From an uncultured Burkholderiales bacterium (lineage in GTDB: Bacteria; Pseudomonadota; Gammaproteobacteria; Burkholderiales; Burkholderiaceae_C), in the NCBI GenBank assembly GCA_903864315.1, contig CAIPFK010000152.1, positions 124,001 to 188,000 on the forward strand: a stretch of 64,000 bases of DNA. Reading direction: 5' to 3'. The notes beneath the pieces were generated by a model. That model made no database searches. It was given only the letters and a program-made list of their open reading frames with translations, and was not told the origin of the DNA. The position numbers and the translations under genes were made by a program. This document shows positions 44,509-56,107 of the stretch, in pieces. Positions within the stretch are counted from its first letter, which is position 1, and every line of letters begins with the position of its first letter.

Positions 44509-47019
44509 ATGAACACCACTTCCAAGCTCAAACTCGTGATGATTGGCAACGGCATGGCTGGCGTGCGAACGCTAGAGGAATTGCTCAAACTCTCACCCGA
44601 CCTTTATGACATCACGGTCTTTGGCAATGAGCCACACCCCAACTACAACCGCATCGCCTTGTCGCCGGTCTTGTCTGGAGAGCAAACGCTTGATGAAATC
44701 ATCCTCAACCCGCAGAGTTGGTACGACGAGGAGGGTATTACCCTGCACTTGAGCTCTTTGGTGTTTGAGGTCGACCGCATCAAACGCCTGGTCCACGCAA
44801 GGACAAACAAAGGAGAGGTCATCACAGCAGTTTATGACCGATTGATTTTTGCCACCGGATCCAACCCCTTCATGTTGCCCCTGCCTGGCATTGAACTTGA
44901 CGGTGTAGTGGCCTACCGGGACATTGCCGACACGACCGCCATGATTGAAGCGACCAAGGTCTACACAAACGCCGTGGTCATTGGCGGAGGACTGTTGGGT
45001 CTTGAAGCGGCCAATGGCTTGTCCAAGCGTGGCATGCAAGTCACCGTCATCCATGTGGCGCCTTGGCTGATGAATCGACAACTCGACCGGGTTGCTGGCG
45101 ACCTCTTGGAGCAGTCGCTTAAAGAGCGGGGCTTGAAATTTTGCATTGGTGCCCAAACCCAAAGCATCGTGGCAGGCCCCACTGGGCGCGTGAGCCATGT
45201 GATCTTGAGCGATGGTCAACGCATTGAAGCCGACTTGGTGGTGATGGCCGTGGGCATTCGACCCAACACCAGCTTGGCGCAGGCGTGCAGACTGCACTGT
45301 GACAATGGCATCATCGTGAGCGACACCATGCAAACGGTCACCGATCCGCGAATTTATGCGGTGGGTGAATGCGCCAACCACCGTGGTGTGGCCTATGGCT
45401 TGGTCGCCCCCTTGTTTGAACAAGGCAAGGTCTTGGCCAATCATTTGGCGCAAATGGGCATCGCACGGTATGTCGGCTCTCTCACCAGCACCAAGCTCAA
45501 AGTCACTGGCATTGACCTCTTCAGTGCGGGCGACTTCATGGGCCTTAGTCAAGACGCTAGCGCTCTCAGTGCAAACCCAGACATCGCCAGTGCCTATGAA
45601 GAAATCATTTTGAGCGACCCCCATGACGGTGTCTACAAAAAACTCGTGATCAAAAACAATCAACTCGTGGGCGCTTGTTTGTTTGGCGACACGGTGGATG
45701 GCAGTTGGTATTTCAAACTCTTGCGAGATGCGCGCAACATTGCCGATATCCGTGACAAGTTGATGTTTGGCGAATCCAACCTTGGCGATGTGGGCCATGA
45801 AGGGCACTCCAGTGCACAAAGCATGAGCGATTCGGCTGAAGTTTGCGGTTGCAATGGTGTCAACAAAGGACAAATTTGCAAAGCCATCAAGGAAAAAGGG
45901 CTCTTTACCTTGGACGAGGTGAGGAAACACACCAAAGCAAGTGCCTCTTGTGGTTCTTGCACTGGGCTGGTAGAGCAAATTTTGATGTTCACTGCTGGTG
46001 GTGACTATTCGGCCACGCCAAAAATGAAAGCCGTGTGTGCCTGCACCGAGCACAGCCACCAAGAGGTGAGAGACGCCATTGCAAGTGAGTCCTTGCACAC
46101 CATCGCAGCCGTGATGCAACGCATGAATTGGAAGACCCCCAATGGATGTGCCTCGTGCAGACCCGCGTTGAATTATTACTTGATCAGCACTTGGCCCAAA
46201 GTCGCCCAAGACGACCCACAAAGCCGATACATCAATGAGCGCAGTCATGCCAATATCCAAAAGGACGGCACCTACAGCGTGATTCCTCGAATGTGGGGTG
46301 GCGAGACCACCGCAGATGAGCTCAGGCGCATTGCCAATGCAGTGGACAAATACGATATCCCAACCGTCAAGGTCACAGGCGGTCAACGCATTGATTTGCT
46401 GGGCGTGAAGAAAGAGGATTTGGTCAACGTTTGGAGAGACATCGGCATGCCCAGCGGACACGCCTATGCCAAAGCGCTTCGCACGGTAAAGACGTGCGTG
46501 GGTTCTGAGTGGTGCCGCTTTGGTACGCAAGACAGCACGCAAATGGGCAAAGACCTTGAGCGCGCGCTTTGGCGAATGTACGCACCCCACAAGGTGAAGA
46601 TCGCCGTGAGTGGATGCCCGCGAAATTGCGCAGAAGCGGGCATCAAGGATGTTGGGGTGATTGGGGTCGACAGTGGCTGGGAGATCTACATTGCCGGCAA
46701 TGGTGGCATCAAAACCGAAGTGGCGCAATTTTTTGTCAAACTCAAAACGCCTCAAGAGGTGCTCGAATACTCGGGCGCATTTTTGCAACTTTACCGGCTC
46801 GAAGGTTGGTACTTGGAGAGAACGTGTCATTACCTCGCTCGCGTAGGGATGGACCATATCAAGGAAAAGATCTTGAACCAACACGATACACGCCTTGCTC
46901 TTTGGGAGCAATTGAAATTCAGTCTAGACGGCGAGCCCGATCCGTGGTTTGAGTTCGACCAAGCGCGAGTGGACACCCGACAATTTCAAGCACTTGAGGT
47001 CGATGCGCAGACCCCTTGA
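44509..47019 (+). CDS. nirB: Assimilatory nitrite reductase (NADH) large subunit
   Basis: MIGNGMAGVRTLEELL; BFD-like domain; siroheme/4Fe-4S motif TCVGSEWCRFGTQDS...KIAVSGCPRNCAEAG. Confidence 0.96.
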   Translation: MNTTSKLKLVMIGNGMAGVRTLEELLKLSPDLYDITVFGNEPHPNYNRIALSPVLSGEQTLDEIILNPQSWYDEEGITLHLSSLVFEVDRIKRLVHARTNKGEVITAVYDRLIFATGSNPFMLPLPGIELDGVVAYRDIADTTAMIEATKVYTNAVVIGGGLLGLEAANGLSKRGMQVTVIHVAPWLMNRQLDRVAGDLLEQSLKERGLKFCIGAQTQSIVAGPTGRVSHVILSDGQRIEADLVVMAVGIRPNTSLAQACRLHCDNGIIVSDTMQTVTDPRIYAVGECANHRGVAYGLVAPLFEQGKVLANHLAQMGIARYVGSLTSTKLKVTGIDLFSAGDFMGLSQDASALSANPDIASAYEEIILSDPHDGVYKKLVIKNNQLVGACLFGDTVDGSWYFKLLRDARNIADIRDKLMFGESNLGDVGHEGHSSAQSMSDSAEVCGCNGVNKGQICKAIKEKGLFTLDEVRKHTKASASCGSCTGLVEQILMFTAGGDYSATPKMKAVCACTEHSHQEVRDAIASESLHTIAAVMQRMNWKTPNGCASCRPALNYYLISTWPKVAQDDPQSRYINERSHANIQKDGTYSVIPRMWGGETTADELRRIANAVDKYDIPTVKVTGGQRIDLLGVKKEDLVNVWRDIGMPSGHAYAKALRTVKTCVGSEWCRFGTQDSTQMGKDLERALWRMYAPHKVKIAVSGCPRNCAEAGIKDVGVIGVDSGWEIYIAGNGGIKTEVAQFFVKLKTPQEVLEYSGAFLQLYRLEGWYLERTCHYLARVGMDHIKEKILNQHDTRLALWEQLKFSLDGEPDPWFEFDQARVDTRQFQALEVDAQTP

Positions 47020-47068
47020 ATCCAGAGCAAATTTGGTCTTTTTTTTCTTCAAACTGTTCCCATTGATC

Positions 47069-47425
47069 ATGACACCCAACACCACACCCTGGATTCGCAT
47101 TTGCCACCTGAGCGACATTCCTCGCTTGGGTGCGCGCCGTGTGGATCGACCCCGAGGACCACAAATCGCGGTGTTTCGTACACAAGACGATCAAATTTTT
47201 GCGGTACTGGATGCTTGCCCTCACAAAGGTGGGCCACTGAGCCAAGGCATCGTCTTTGGTCATGCCGTGGCTTGCCCTTTGCACAACTGGACCATCGAAC
47301 TCAAGGATGGTTGTGCGCGATCTCCCGATGTGGGATGCGTCAAGAAGTTTCAAGTCAATGTCGAAGACGACACTATTTATTTGAATGCCGATGAGTTCAA
47401 TGAACTCGTTGAACTCAAACCCTGA
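47069..47425 (+). CDS. nirD: Nitrite reductase small subunit (Rieske-type)
   Basis: VLDACPHKGGPLSQGIVFGHAVACPLHNWTIELKDG. Confidence 0.95.
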   Translation: MTPNTTPWIRICHLSDIPRLGARRVDRPRGPQIAVFRTQDDQIFAVLDACPHKGGPLSQGIVFGHAVACPLHNWTIELKDGCARSPDVGCVKKFQVNVEDDTIYLNADEFNELVELKP

Positions 47426-47440
47426 AGTTTGGCCTGCGCC

Positions 47441-50275
47441 ATGACACTTCAAGAAACCCGATCGACCTGTCCTTATTGCGGTGTGGGCTGCGGTGTGATC
47501 ATTGGCTCGGCGCAAAATCAAATCATCTCTGTGCGAGGCGACCCTGATCATCCCGCGAACTTGGGGAAATTGTGCAGCAAAGGCTCGAGCTTGCACTTGA
47601 GTGCGCAAGCCTCAACCGTTGAAAGCTCCCGAGCACTGACGCCTTTACTCAGACAAGACAGGGATCAACCCTTTGCTGCCACAAGCTGGAACGAAGCCAT
47701 CGAGCACAGCGCCAAGCGCTTGGGCCAAATCATTGGTGAATCGGGCCCTGATGCGGTGGGGTTTTACATTTCAGGTCAACTCTTGACGGAAGATTATTAC
47801 GTCTTTAACAAACTGGCCAAAGGCTTGATTGGAACCAACAACATCGACACCAACTCGCGCCTGTGCATGAGCTCTGCGGTGGCTGGCTACAAGATGACAC
47901 TCGGTGCCGACGCACCACCGGCCTGCTATGAAGACATTGACCATGCCACTTGCCTCTTCATTGCCGGCTCGAATGCCGCCTTTGCTCACCCCATTCTTTT
48001 TAGACGCATTGAAGCAGCACGCCGAGTCAATCCCGAACTCAAAATCATTTGTGTGGACCCCCGCCAAACCGACACATCGCAAATGAGCGATCTGCACTTG
48101 GCCATCCAGCCCGGCACGGATGTGTGCCTCTTCAATGGCATGCTGCACATCATGCTTTGGGAAGGTTGGACACAAAGCGATTACATCCAGCGCCACACCA
48201 CTGGGTTTGAGGATTTAAAACAAAGTGTTCGAGACCTCACCCCACAACACGTCGCTCAGGTGTGCGGCATCTCCATCCAAGACCTCTACCTCGCCAGCGA
48301 ATGGTTTGCCAAATCCAAGGCCAGCCTGAGTCTTTACTGCCAAGGCTTGAACCAATCGAGTCGAGGCACCGACAAAAACGCCGCCTTGGTGAACTTGCAC
48401 TTGGCCTGCGGACAAATTGGCAAACCAGGCGCAGGCCCGTTCTCACTCACTGGTCAACCCAATGCCATGGGTGGGCGAGAGGTGGGTGGTCTCGCCAATT
48501 TGCTCAGCGCCCACCGCGATTTGGCCAATCCATTGCACCGCGAAGAAGTGGCTCGCTTGTGGGGCGTGAAATCTGTGCCCTCCAAACCTGGGAAAACCGC
48601 TGTTGAGATGTTCCAAGCTGCAGCCGACGGCGAGATCAAAGCCCTTTGGATCGCGTGCACCAATCCTGCTCAATCCATGCCCGACCAAAAAACGGTCAGG
48701 CGTGCGCTGCAACGCTGTGAATTCGTGATCCTCCAAGAAGCCTTCACCCACACGGCCACCATGCCCTTTGCCCATTTGGTGCTACCAGCGACCACTTGGG
48801 GAGAGAAAGATGGCACGGTGACCAATAGCGAGCGTTGCATCTCACGGGTGCGACAAGCCATTCAAGGACCTGGCAACAGTTTGGACGACTGGCGCATTGT
48901 GGTGAACTTGGCCAGGCGGCTGGAACGAGACCCCGTATTTCAACATCAGCAAACGGGCATGGGGTCTCTCTTTCCCTATGAAAATGCCGAATCGATTTGG
49001 CTTGAACACCGGGAATCAACCCGTTCGCGCGACTTGGACATCACCGGCCTCACCTATGAAAAGTTAGAAGCCACTCCCGCTCAATGGCCTTTCCCAGAAG
49101 GGGCTCAGTCGGGCAAGAAACGACTTTATGAAAACGGCGACTTCTCCACCCATGACGGCAAAGCGCACTTTGCCAACGTGACCTACAAAGCCACCGCTGA
49201 ACTCAGAGAGTCTCGCTACCCGTTTGCACTCAATACAGGGCGACTTCGCGACCAGTGGCATGGCATGAGTCGCACAGGACTCGTGAGTAAACTCTTTGGG
49301 CACGTGCCCGAGCCCGTGATCGAACTCAACCCTCAAGACATGGACAAAAACGGCTGGAAAACTGGCGACTTGCTGCACGTGACCAGCAAACGTGGCTCCA
49401 TCGTGGTCAAAGCCTTGGGCAACACCGAAATGGGCCTCACCCAGGTCTTCATGGGAATGCACTGGGGAGAAGAATTCATCTCCGGGCGCTCCAATACCGG
49501 CGAGCCATTGGCAGGCGTGAACGCACTCACCAGCTCGAGCTATTGCCCACACTCCAAGCAGCCCGAACTCAAATATTCGGCTGTTCGTATTCTCAAAGCG
49601 CAAATGGGCTGGAGTCTGCTGGCAGCGACTTGGGTGCCCCATGACCAGGTTCAAATCATGCGCACTCAACTGCGCGCGTTCATGCCCCAATTCGAGTTCA
49701 CCACTTGCGTGCCCTTTGGTCAAGAACGCACAGGACTGCTTTTTAGAGCCGCCAACAGCGAGCCGCCGCCGCCAGAGTGGGTTGAGAAAATCGAGGCAAT
49801 CTTGGGCCTCCATGCTGCCACAGTGATTCACTACGAAGATGCCAAACACAGTCTAAGAAGACGATTTTTGATCTCCAAGGATGATTGCACTCAAATCGAG
49901 GGGTTTTTAATCAGTGGCAAAGACATCGAACGCAGCGAGTCTTGGATTCAAGAACTCATGCAAAGTCAAGGAAGTGTCAAAGGACTCAGCCGTGCCCTCT
50001 TGCAGGGTAAAAAACCCGCCTCACCCTCGGCTAGCAGCACCACTCTATCGAGCCCCTACATTTGCACATGCGTGGGGGTGCAACGCCATGAGATTGATCA
50101 GCACCTTGAACTCCAAGCCAAAACCCGCGACACCTCTTGGAGCGCCATGACTCGCTTGGAAGACTTGCAGCGCTCACTCCATTGCGGCACAGAATGTGGC
50201 TCTTGCGTGCCACAACTCAAACGCATCATCGAAAATTCCCCTTCCTTCGCCTCTGTGTCATTGCCGCAGGACTAG
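47441..50275 (+). CDS. nasA: Assimilatory nitrate reductase catalytic subunit with C-terminal BFD-like [2Fe-2S] domain
   Basis: TCPYCGVGCGVIIG; molybdopterin oxidoreductase; CTCVGVQRHEIDQHL...CGTECGSCVPQLKRII. Confidence 0.95.
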   Translation: MTLQETRSTCPYCGVGCGVIIGSAQNQIISVRGDPDHPANLGKLCSKGSSLHLSAQASTVESSRALTPLLRQDRDQPFAATSWNEAIEHSAKRLGQIIGESGPDAVGFYISGQLLTEDYYVFNKLAKGLIGTNNIDTNSRLCMSSAVAGYKMTLGADAPPACYEDIDHATCLFIAGSNAAFAHPILFRRIEAARRVNPELKIICVDPRQTDTSQMSDLHLAIQPGTDVCLFNGMLHIMLWEGWTQSDYIQRHTTGFEDLKQSVRDLTPQHVAQVCGISIQDLYLASEWFAKSKASLSLYCQGLNQSSRGTDKNAALVNLHLACGQIGKPGAGPFSLTGQPNAMGGREVGGLANLLSAHRDLANPLHREEVARLWGVKSVPSKPGKTAVEMFQAAADGEIKALWIACTNPAQSMPDQKTVRRALQRCEFVILQEAFTHTATMPFAHLVLPATTWGEKDGTVTNSERCISRVRQAIQGPGNSLDDWRIVVNLARRLERDPVFQHQQTGMGSLFPYENAESIWLEHRESTRSRDLDITGLTYEKLEATPAQWPFPEGAQSGKKRLYENGDFSTHDGKAHFANVTYKATAELRESRYPFALNTGRLRDQWHGMSRTGLVSKLFGHVPEPVIELNPQDMDKNGWKTGDLLHVTSKRGSIVVKALGNTEMGLTQVFMGMHWGEEFISGRSNTGEPLAGVNALTSSSYCPHSKQPELKYSAVRILKAQMGWSLLAATWVPHDQVQIMRTQLRAFMPQFEFTTCVPFGQERTGLLFRAANSEPPPPEWVEKIEAILGLHAATVIHYEDAKHSLRRRFLISKDDCTQIEGFLISGKDIERSESWIQELMQSQGSVKGLSRALLQGKKPASPSASSTTLSSPYICTCVGVQRHEIDQHLELQAKTRDTSWSAMTRLEDLQRSLHCGTECGSCVPQLKRIIENSPSFASVSLPQD

Positions 50276-50314
50276 CGTCAAGACCACCGGTCAAAAAAAA
50301 GGGACAATCTGGGA

Positions 50315-51250
50315 ATGGGAATCAGTCACTACATCAAAGAAATAGGTCGAGGCAAGGAAGGCGCTCGGGCACTGACCCGGGAGCAAGCGAGCGACCTCAT
50401 GGGCCAAATTCTGGAGGGTGAGGTGAGCGACTTGGAGTTGGGCGCTTTTTGCATGGCCATGCGCATCAAGGGCGAAACGTCGCAAGAATTGCTCGGTTTT
50501 TTGGAGTCCATTCAAACCCGCATCAACACCGTGACACTCGACCCCTCTTGCGACAAACCCGCGATTGTCATCCCAAGCTACAACGGTGCACGCCGCTTGC
50601 CACTGCTCACTCCACTTCTAGGGGGCTTGCTGCAACGAGCTGGCTTTCCTGTGTTGATCCACGGTCATGCCTCAGAGGATCAACGGGTGAGTTGCCAGTC
50701 CGTCTTTCAAGCGCTGGGCTGGCCAGTGGCAGACTCGGCTTCATCGCTGAAAAGCGCCCAGTTGCTCTTTATCAACACCCGTCACTTGTGCGAAGGACTC
50801 ACGAGGCTCTTGGACATTCGACGCCGCATTGGGCTCAGGAACTCCGCCCACAGTTTGGCCAAACTCATCAACCCCATGGCCGCGCCCCACAACGCCATTT
50901 TGCTCACCAATTTCACCCATCCGGAGTATGAAATCTCCATGACCCAGAGCTTGCAAAGTGCTCGGGCCAATGCCCTATTGCTCAGAGGGACTGAAGGTGA
51001 GGCTGTGGCAGACGCCAGACGAACCCCTAAAATGGTGGGTTTTGTGAATGGCGAGCCTCATGTGTTGCAAGAGTTGTCGCTTGGGGCCTTGGAGCATGTG
51101 CCCACCTTTCCAGCCCAGATAGACCCTCAAAGCACCGCCAAATACATCCAAGATGTTTTGGCAGGCAACACCCCTTGCCCCTTGCCCATTCTTCGCCAAG
51201 TGGATGCATTGCTGCATTTGAGCTCGCTCCTGATCTCCCCTGCCCCTTGA
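50315..51250 (+). CDS. ybiB: YbiB family DNA-binding protein (TrpD2-like)
   Basis: MGISHYIKEIGRGKEGARALTREQASDLMGQILEGEVSDLELGAFCMAMRIKGET. Confidence 0.88.
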   Translation: MGISHYIKEIGRGKEGARALTREQASDLMGQILEGEVSDLELGAFCMAMRIKGETSQELLGFLESIQTRINTVTLDPSCDKPAIVIPSYNGARRLPLLTPLLGGLLQRAGFPVLIHGHASEDQRVSCQSVFQALGWPVADSASSLKSAQLLFINTRHLCEGLTRLLDIRRRIGLRNSAHSLAKLINPMAAPHNAILLTNFTHPEYEISMTQSLQSARANALLLRGTEGEAVADARRTPKMVGFVNGEPHVLQELSLGALEHVPTFPAQIDPQSTAKYIQDVLAGNTPCPLPILRQVDALLHLSSLLISPAP

Positions 51251-51261
51251 AAGCCACCACC

Positions 51262-52119
51262 ATGCCGATCATTGAATCTCAACAATTGACCCTGCCAAGC
51301 TCTTGGCCTTTGGTGCAACTGGTTGGGGCTGGCCCTGGCGACCCCGATCTCTTGACCCTCAAAGCTTACAAAGCAATTCAAGCCGCGAGCGTGCTTTTGG
51401 TCGATGACTTGGTGTCTGAGGAGATTGTGCAACTGGCCTCAACCAGTTGCCGAATTGTTCACGTGGGCAAACGCGGTGGATGCCGATCAACACCGCAGGC
51501 CTTCATTGAAAAGCTCATGATTCAGTCGGCCCAGGACGGTGAGCGCGTGGTCAGACTCAAGGGTGGCGACCCCTTTATTTTTGGTCGGGGTGGCGAAGAG
51601 GTCGACTCCCTGAAGTCCCACGGAGTCAGGGTAGAGGTCATCAATGGGATCACCTCTGGATTGGCCGCACTGAGCTCGCTGGATGTGCCCATGACCCAAA
51701 GAGATCATGCCCATGGGGTAATTTTTATCACTGGGCACGCCCAAAAGGACAATCCTACACGTGACTGGGTGAGCTTGGCGCAATGCGCGAATGCCTCTAA
51801 ACTCACGTTGGTCATCTACATGGGGATGACTCACTTGGGTGAGATCCAAAACGCACTTTTGCAAGGTCTCCCACCCAGTACACCTGCGGCCATCATTGAG
51901 AGTGCCAGCACACCAGTCCAACGACAACTGCTCTGCACATTGGCGGATTTATCCAATGAAGCCCAAGTGCATCAACTCAAGTCCCCCTCCATCATCGTGG
52001 TGGGCAACGTTCTCCTTGGGCTGCAGTCTTGGTTGGCCCAAAGCTCAAACGATGCGTTGGGCTTGAAGAACACGAGTGAGGCCAGCGAGTTTTTACGCTC
52101 AAGAGCCCAATTCGGCTAA
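51262..52119 (+). CDS. cobA: Uroporphyrinogen-III C-methyltransferase
   Basis: VQLVGAGPGDPDLLTLKAYKAIQAASVLLVDDLVS; VVRLKGGDPFIFGRGGEE. Confidence 0.94.
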   Translation: MPIIESQQLTLPSSWPLVQLVGAGPGDPDLLTLKAYKAIQAASVLLVDDLVSEEIVQLASTSCRIVHVGKRGGCRSTPQAFIEKLMIQSAQDGERVVRLKGGDPFIFGRGGEEVDSLKSHGVRVEVINGITSGLAALSSLDVPMTQRDHAHGVIFITGHAQKDNPTRDWVSLAQCANASKLTLVIYMGMTHLGEIQNALLQGLPPSTPAAIIESASTPVQRQLLCTLADLSNEAQVHQLKSPSIIVVGNVLLGLQSWLAQSSNDALGLKNTSEASEFLRSRAQFG

Positions 52120-52279
52120 AAATCACCCCCTCTTCACAGGATTTGGCCATGGCGGCCCAATCTGGGCGATTTGCCGTGCGAAAATACAGCATTGCCTGAT
52201 CCTTGGACTGACCTCGGATAGCACCCAACGCAGGTCATCACGGCCTGCGGACATCAAGCTTACGGAACATATAAAAATC

Positions 52280-53384
52280 ATGGATGCAGAACAAATCAAT
52301 TTGATTGGGACAACCCTTCTTGACTTGCAACAACGAACGCAAGAACTTCGGGGGTATCTTTGACTTCGATGTCAAAGCCGAACGATTACGCACCGTCAAT
52401 GCCTCCTTAGAGGACCCACTGGTTTGGAACGAGCCCAAAAAAGCTCAGGATCTGGCCAAAGAAAAAAAATCCCTCGATGACGTGGTGAGCACCCTCATTC
52501 GTCTTGACCGCGAGATCCATGACAATTTGGAACTCTATGAAATGGTCAAAGACGAAGCCGACTTGGAGAGCTTACAAACGCTTGAGAGCGAAACTGCGCA
52601 GTTGACCCAAACCATTGAAGGCCTTGAGTTCAGGCGCATGTTTGACAACCCAGCCGACCCACTCAATGCCTTTTTAGACATTCAGTCGGGTGCAGGTGGA
52701 ACCGAAGCGTGTGACTGGGCCAGCATGCTGCTGCGCCAATACCTGCGATACGCAGAGAGAAAAGGCTTCAAAGCCACGCTCGAAGACGAATCCGCCGGGG
52801 ACGTCGCTGGCATCAAGAGCGCCACCATCAAAATCGAGGGTGAATACGCCTTTGGACTTTTGCGCACAGAAACGGGCGTGCACCGCTTGGTGCGCAAGTC
52901 ACCATTTGATTCCTCGGGCGGTCGGCACACGAGTTTTGCCAGTGTGTTTGTTTACCCAGAAGTTGACGACTCCATCGAAATAGATATCAACCCCGCCGAT
53001 GTACGTGTGGACACATTCAGAGCGTCTGGCGCTGGTGGACAACACATCAACAAAACTGATTCGGCCGTTCGCTTGACCCATTTGCCAACCGGCATCGTTG
53101 TTCAATGCCAAGACGGTAGAAGTCAGCACAGCAACCGCGATGTGGCGTGGAAGCGACTGAGAAGTCGCTTGTACGATTTTGAGATGCGCAAACGCATGGC
53201 CGAGCAGCAAAAACTCGAAGACACCAAAACCGATGTCGGCTGGGGTCACCAAATTCGCTCCTATGTTTTGGACCAAAGTCGCATCAAAGACTTGCGCACC
53301 CAAGTGGAGACGTCGAACACGCAAAAAGTGCTCGATGGCGACCTCGATGCGTTCATTGAAGCATCGCTCAAACAAGGCATCTGA
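52280..53384 (+). CDS. prfB: Peptide chain release factor 2, programmed +1 frameshift at 52358-52364
   Basis: Short frame [27 protein letters not shown] ends at cgg ggg tat ctt TGA c; +1 frame continues [10 protein letters not shown]...; [23 protein letters not shown]. Confidence 0.96.
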
Positions 53385-53443
53385 GTCGATGCCCATGTCA
53401 TTATTAAAATTATCAACAGTTGATCAATTTCCGGAGTTTACGC

Positions 53444-56107
53444 ATGCTGCATGACCATCCAGTCCAAATCGTCAAAAGAGAAGACTACCAAGCGAGCGCC
53501 TACTTGGTTGAACAAGTGGACTTGAGTTTTGATCTTGATGCCAATAAAACACGCGTGCTCAACAAGATGCGCATGCGCCGCAATGAAAACGTCTCGTCCC
53601 AGGCCTTGCGTCTCAAAGGCGAAGAACTCAACCTCTCCAGAGTCTTGGTCAATGGCCAAGGGACCTCATTCAAAATGGACGGTGATGATCTCGTTCTTGA
53701 AAATTTACCTGAAGGTCCTGAGCCTTTTGATTTGGAAATTTTCACCACCTGCAACCCCTCTAAAAACACCAAGTTGATGGGCTTGTACGTCAGCCAATCC
53801 TCGTTTTTTACCCAATGCGAGGCCGAGGGGTTTAGGCGCATCACTTATTTCCTGGACCGACCCGACATCATGGCGTCTTACTCGGTCATGATGAGGGCCG
53901 ACAAAGCGCTCTATCCGGTATTGCTCTCCAACGGCAACTTGATGGACTCCGGCGACTTGGAAGGTGGACGCCATTTTGCCCACTGGGTGGACCCACACAA
54001 AAAACCCTGTTATTTGTTTGCCTTGGTGGCGGGTCAGTTTGTGGCGCGTGAGCAAAGAATCAAAACACGCTCGGGCAAAGAGCATCTGCTGCAGATCTAT
54101 GTGCGAAGCGGCGACTTGGACAAGACCGAACATGCGATGAACTCCCTCGTTTCGAGCATCGCATGGGACGAGGCGAGATTCAATCTGAGTTTGGACTTGG
54201 ACCGATTCATGATTGTGGCCACGAGCGACTTCAATATGGGCGCCATGGAAAACAAGGGCCTCAACATCTTCAACACCAAGTTTGTGCTGGCCAACGCGCA
54301 AACCGCAACCGACACCGACTTCTCCAACGTGGAGAGTGTGGTCGCGCATGAGTATTTTCACAATTGGACAGGCAACCGAGTCACCTGTCGCGACTGGTTT
54401 CAACTCTCACTCAAAGAAGGCCTCACCGTCTTCAGGGACCAAGAGTTCAGCCAAGACCTGGCGCACACCCAGTCGGCCAGAGCGGTCAAACGCATTGAAG
54501 ATGTGAGACTACTCAGAACAGTTCAATTTGCCGAAGACGCTGGCCCCATGTCGCACCCAGTGCGACCAGACCAGTACATGGAGATCAACAACTTTTACAC
54601 CGTCACCATTTACGAAAAAGGCGCTGAAGTGGTTCGCATGATGCAAACCTTGGTCGGACGTGATGGGTTTAAAAAGGGCATGGCACTCTACTTTGAACGC
54701 CATGATGGGCAAGCCGTGACGTGTGATGATTTTGTGCAAGCCATCTCCGACGCCAATCCAACGTCTGCGTTGAGCGAGCAACTGAGTGTCTTTAAACGCT
54801 GGTACGCACAGGCGGGCACGCCAAGACTGTCAGTTCGCAGCGAGTACGACGAAGCAAACCAAACCTACACCTTGCATTTGAGTCAAAGGCCGCCAAGCAA
54901 CCATCTCGGGCATTTGCCTTTTGTAATCCCCGTCGAGGTTGGCCTCTTGAATGCACAGGGTCTGGAGACCCATCCCACGCAACTATTGGTGCTCACACAA
55001 AGCGAGCAATCGTTCGCCTTTCACGGCGTGAGTGCACCCCCCACCCCCTCCATTTTGAGGCGCTTTAGTGCACCAGTCATCCTGGAGTACGCTGCGAGTG
55101 AGGCCGATCTATTGAACTTGTTGGCTCACGACAGCGACGCGTTCAACCAATGGGAGTCGGCACAACAATTGTGTCTGAAAGCTGCGTTGCACGCCATCAA
55201 CGAAGCCCATACCGAGGTTTCTTCTAGCCCTTTGTCGGCCGCATTGATTGCCAGCCTACGTCAAGTGCTTCGTCACCCAGAACTCGACAGTGCACTCAAA
55301 GAGTTGGTCTTGACCATGCCAAGCGAGAGCTACATTGCTGAACAATTGAGCGTGGTCGACCCGGCCAAGGTTCATGCCGTTCGAGAGGCCATGAAAACAC
55401 AACTGGCGCGTGAACTGCACGGCGATTGGGCTTGGGTGATCGAGTCACAACCCCGCCAAGCCGCCTATCAACCCGACCCAGTCGCGATGGGAGAGAGGGC
55501 GTTGAGCACAATGGCGTTGCACAACTTGTGCTTGCACGCAACTCAAGTCAACGATGCTGTCTGGCCTGGCATGACCTACCAGCGTTTCAAAGATTCCAGC
55601 AACATGACGGAGCGTTTTGGGGCCATGAGTGCGCTCGTGAACTGCGCACACCCTTTGGGAGACAAGTGCTTGGAGCAGTTTCACCACCAATTCTCCAAAG
55701 AAGCCTTGGTCATCGACAAATGGTTTGCATTGCAAGCGAGTGCAACGGATCGCAATGGTCAAATTCTCGCCAAGGTCAAGCAACTCATGCAACACCCTGA
55801 TTTTCAAGTCAAAAATCCCAACCGCGCGCGCAGCTTGCTCTTTAGCTACTGCATGGCCAACCCGGGAGGTTTTCACAAGACAGACGCCTCAGGCTATGTC
55901 TTTTGGGCTGAGCGCGTGATTGAAATTGATTCCTTCAACCCCCAAGTGGCGGCCCGCTTGGCCAGAGCCCTGGATCGCTGGCGTCAACTGGCACAACCCT
56001 ACCAACACGCCGCCCAAGAAGCCATCAAGAGAGTCGCTGCGAAAAACGATTTGAGCAACGATGTGCGTGAAGTCGTCAACCGCTCACTCGGAGTCACTGG
56101 ATCATGA
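53444..56107 (+). CDS. pepN: Aminopeptidase N
   Basis: [49 protein letters not shown]. Confidence 0.97.
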   Translation: MLHDHPVQIVKREDYQASAYLVEQVDLSFDLDANKTRVLNKMRMRRNENVSSQALRLKGEELNLSRVLVNGQGTSFKMDGDDLVLENLPEGPEPFDLEIFTTCNPSKNTKLMGLYVSQSSFFTQCEAEGFRRITYFLDRPDIMASYSVMMRADKALYPVLLSNGNLMDSGDLEGGRHFAHWVDPHKKPCYLFALVAGQFVAREQRIKTRSGKEHLLQIYVRSGDLDKTEHAMNSLVSSIAWDEARFNLSLDLDRFMIVATSDFNMGAMENKGLNIFNTKFVLANAQTATDTDFSNVESVVAHEYFHNWTGNRVTCRDWFQLSLKEGLTVFRDQEFSQDLAHTQSARAVKRIEDVRLLRTVQFAEDAGPMSHPVRPDQYMEINNFYTVTIYEKGAEVVRMMQTLVGRDGFKKGMALYFERHDGQAVTCDDFVQAISDANPTSALSEQLSVFKRWYAQAGTPRLSVRSEYDEANQTYTLHLSQRPPSNHLGHLPFVIPVEVGLLNAQGLETHPTQLLVLTQSEQSFAFHGVSAPPTPSILRRFSAPVILEYAASEADLLNLLAHDSDAFNQWESAQQLCLKAALHAINEAHTEVSSSPLSAALIASLRQVLRHPELDSALKELVLTMPSESYIAEQLSVVDPAKVHAVREAMKTQLARELHGDWAWVIESQPRQAAYQPDPVAMGERALSTMALHNLCLHATQVNDAVWPGMTYQRFKDSSNMTERFGAMSALVNCAHPLGDKCLEQFHHQFSKEALVIDKWFALQASATDRNGQILAKVKQLMQHPDFQVKNPNRARSLLFSYCMANPGGFHKTDASGYVFWAERVIEIDSFNPQVAARLARALDRWRQLAQPYQHAAQEAIKRVAAKNDLSNDVREVVNRSLGVTGS

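Noticed and set aside
44593-46911. 772-aa minus-strand ORF opposite nirB
   Set aside because: Fully antisense to a clearly recognised nirB; His/Val-rich composition is typical of a stop-free antisense frame and no domain is recognisable.
49064-49849. 261-aa minus-strand ORF opposite nasA
   Set aside because: Antisense shadow frame of the molybdopterin oxidoreductase.
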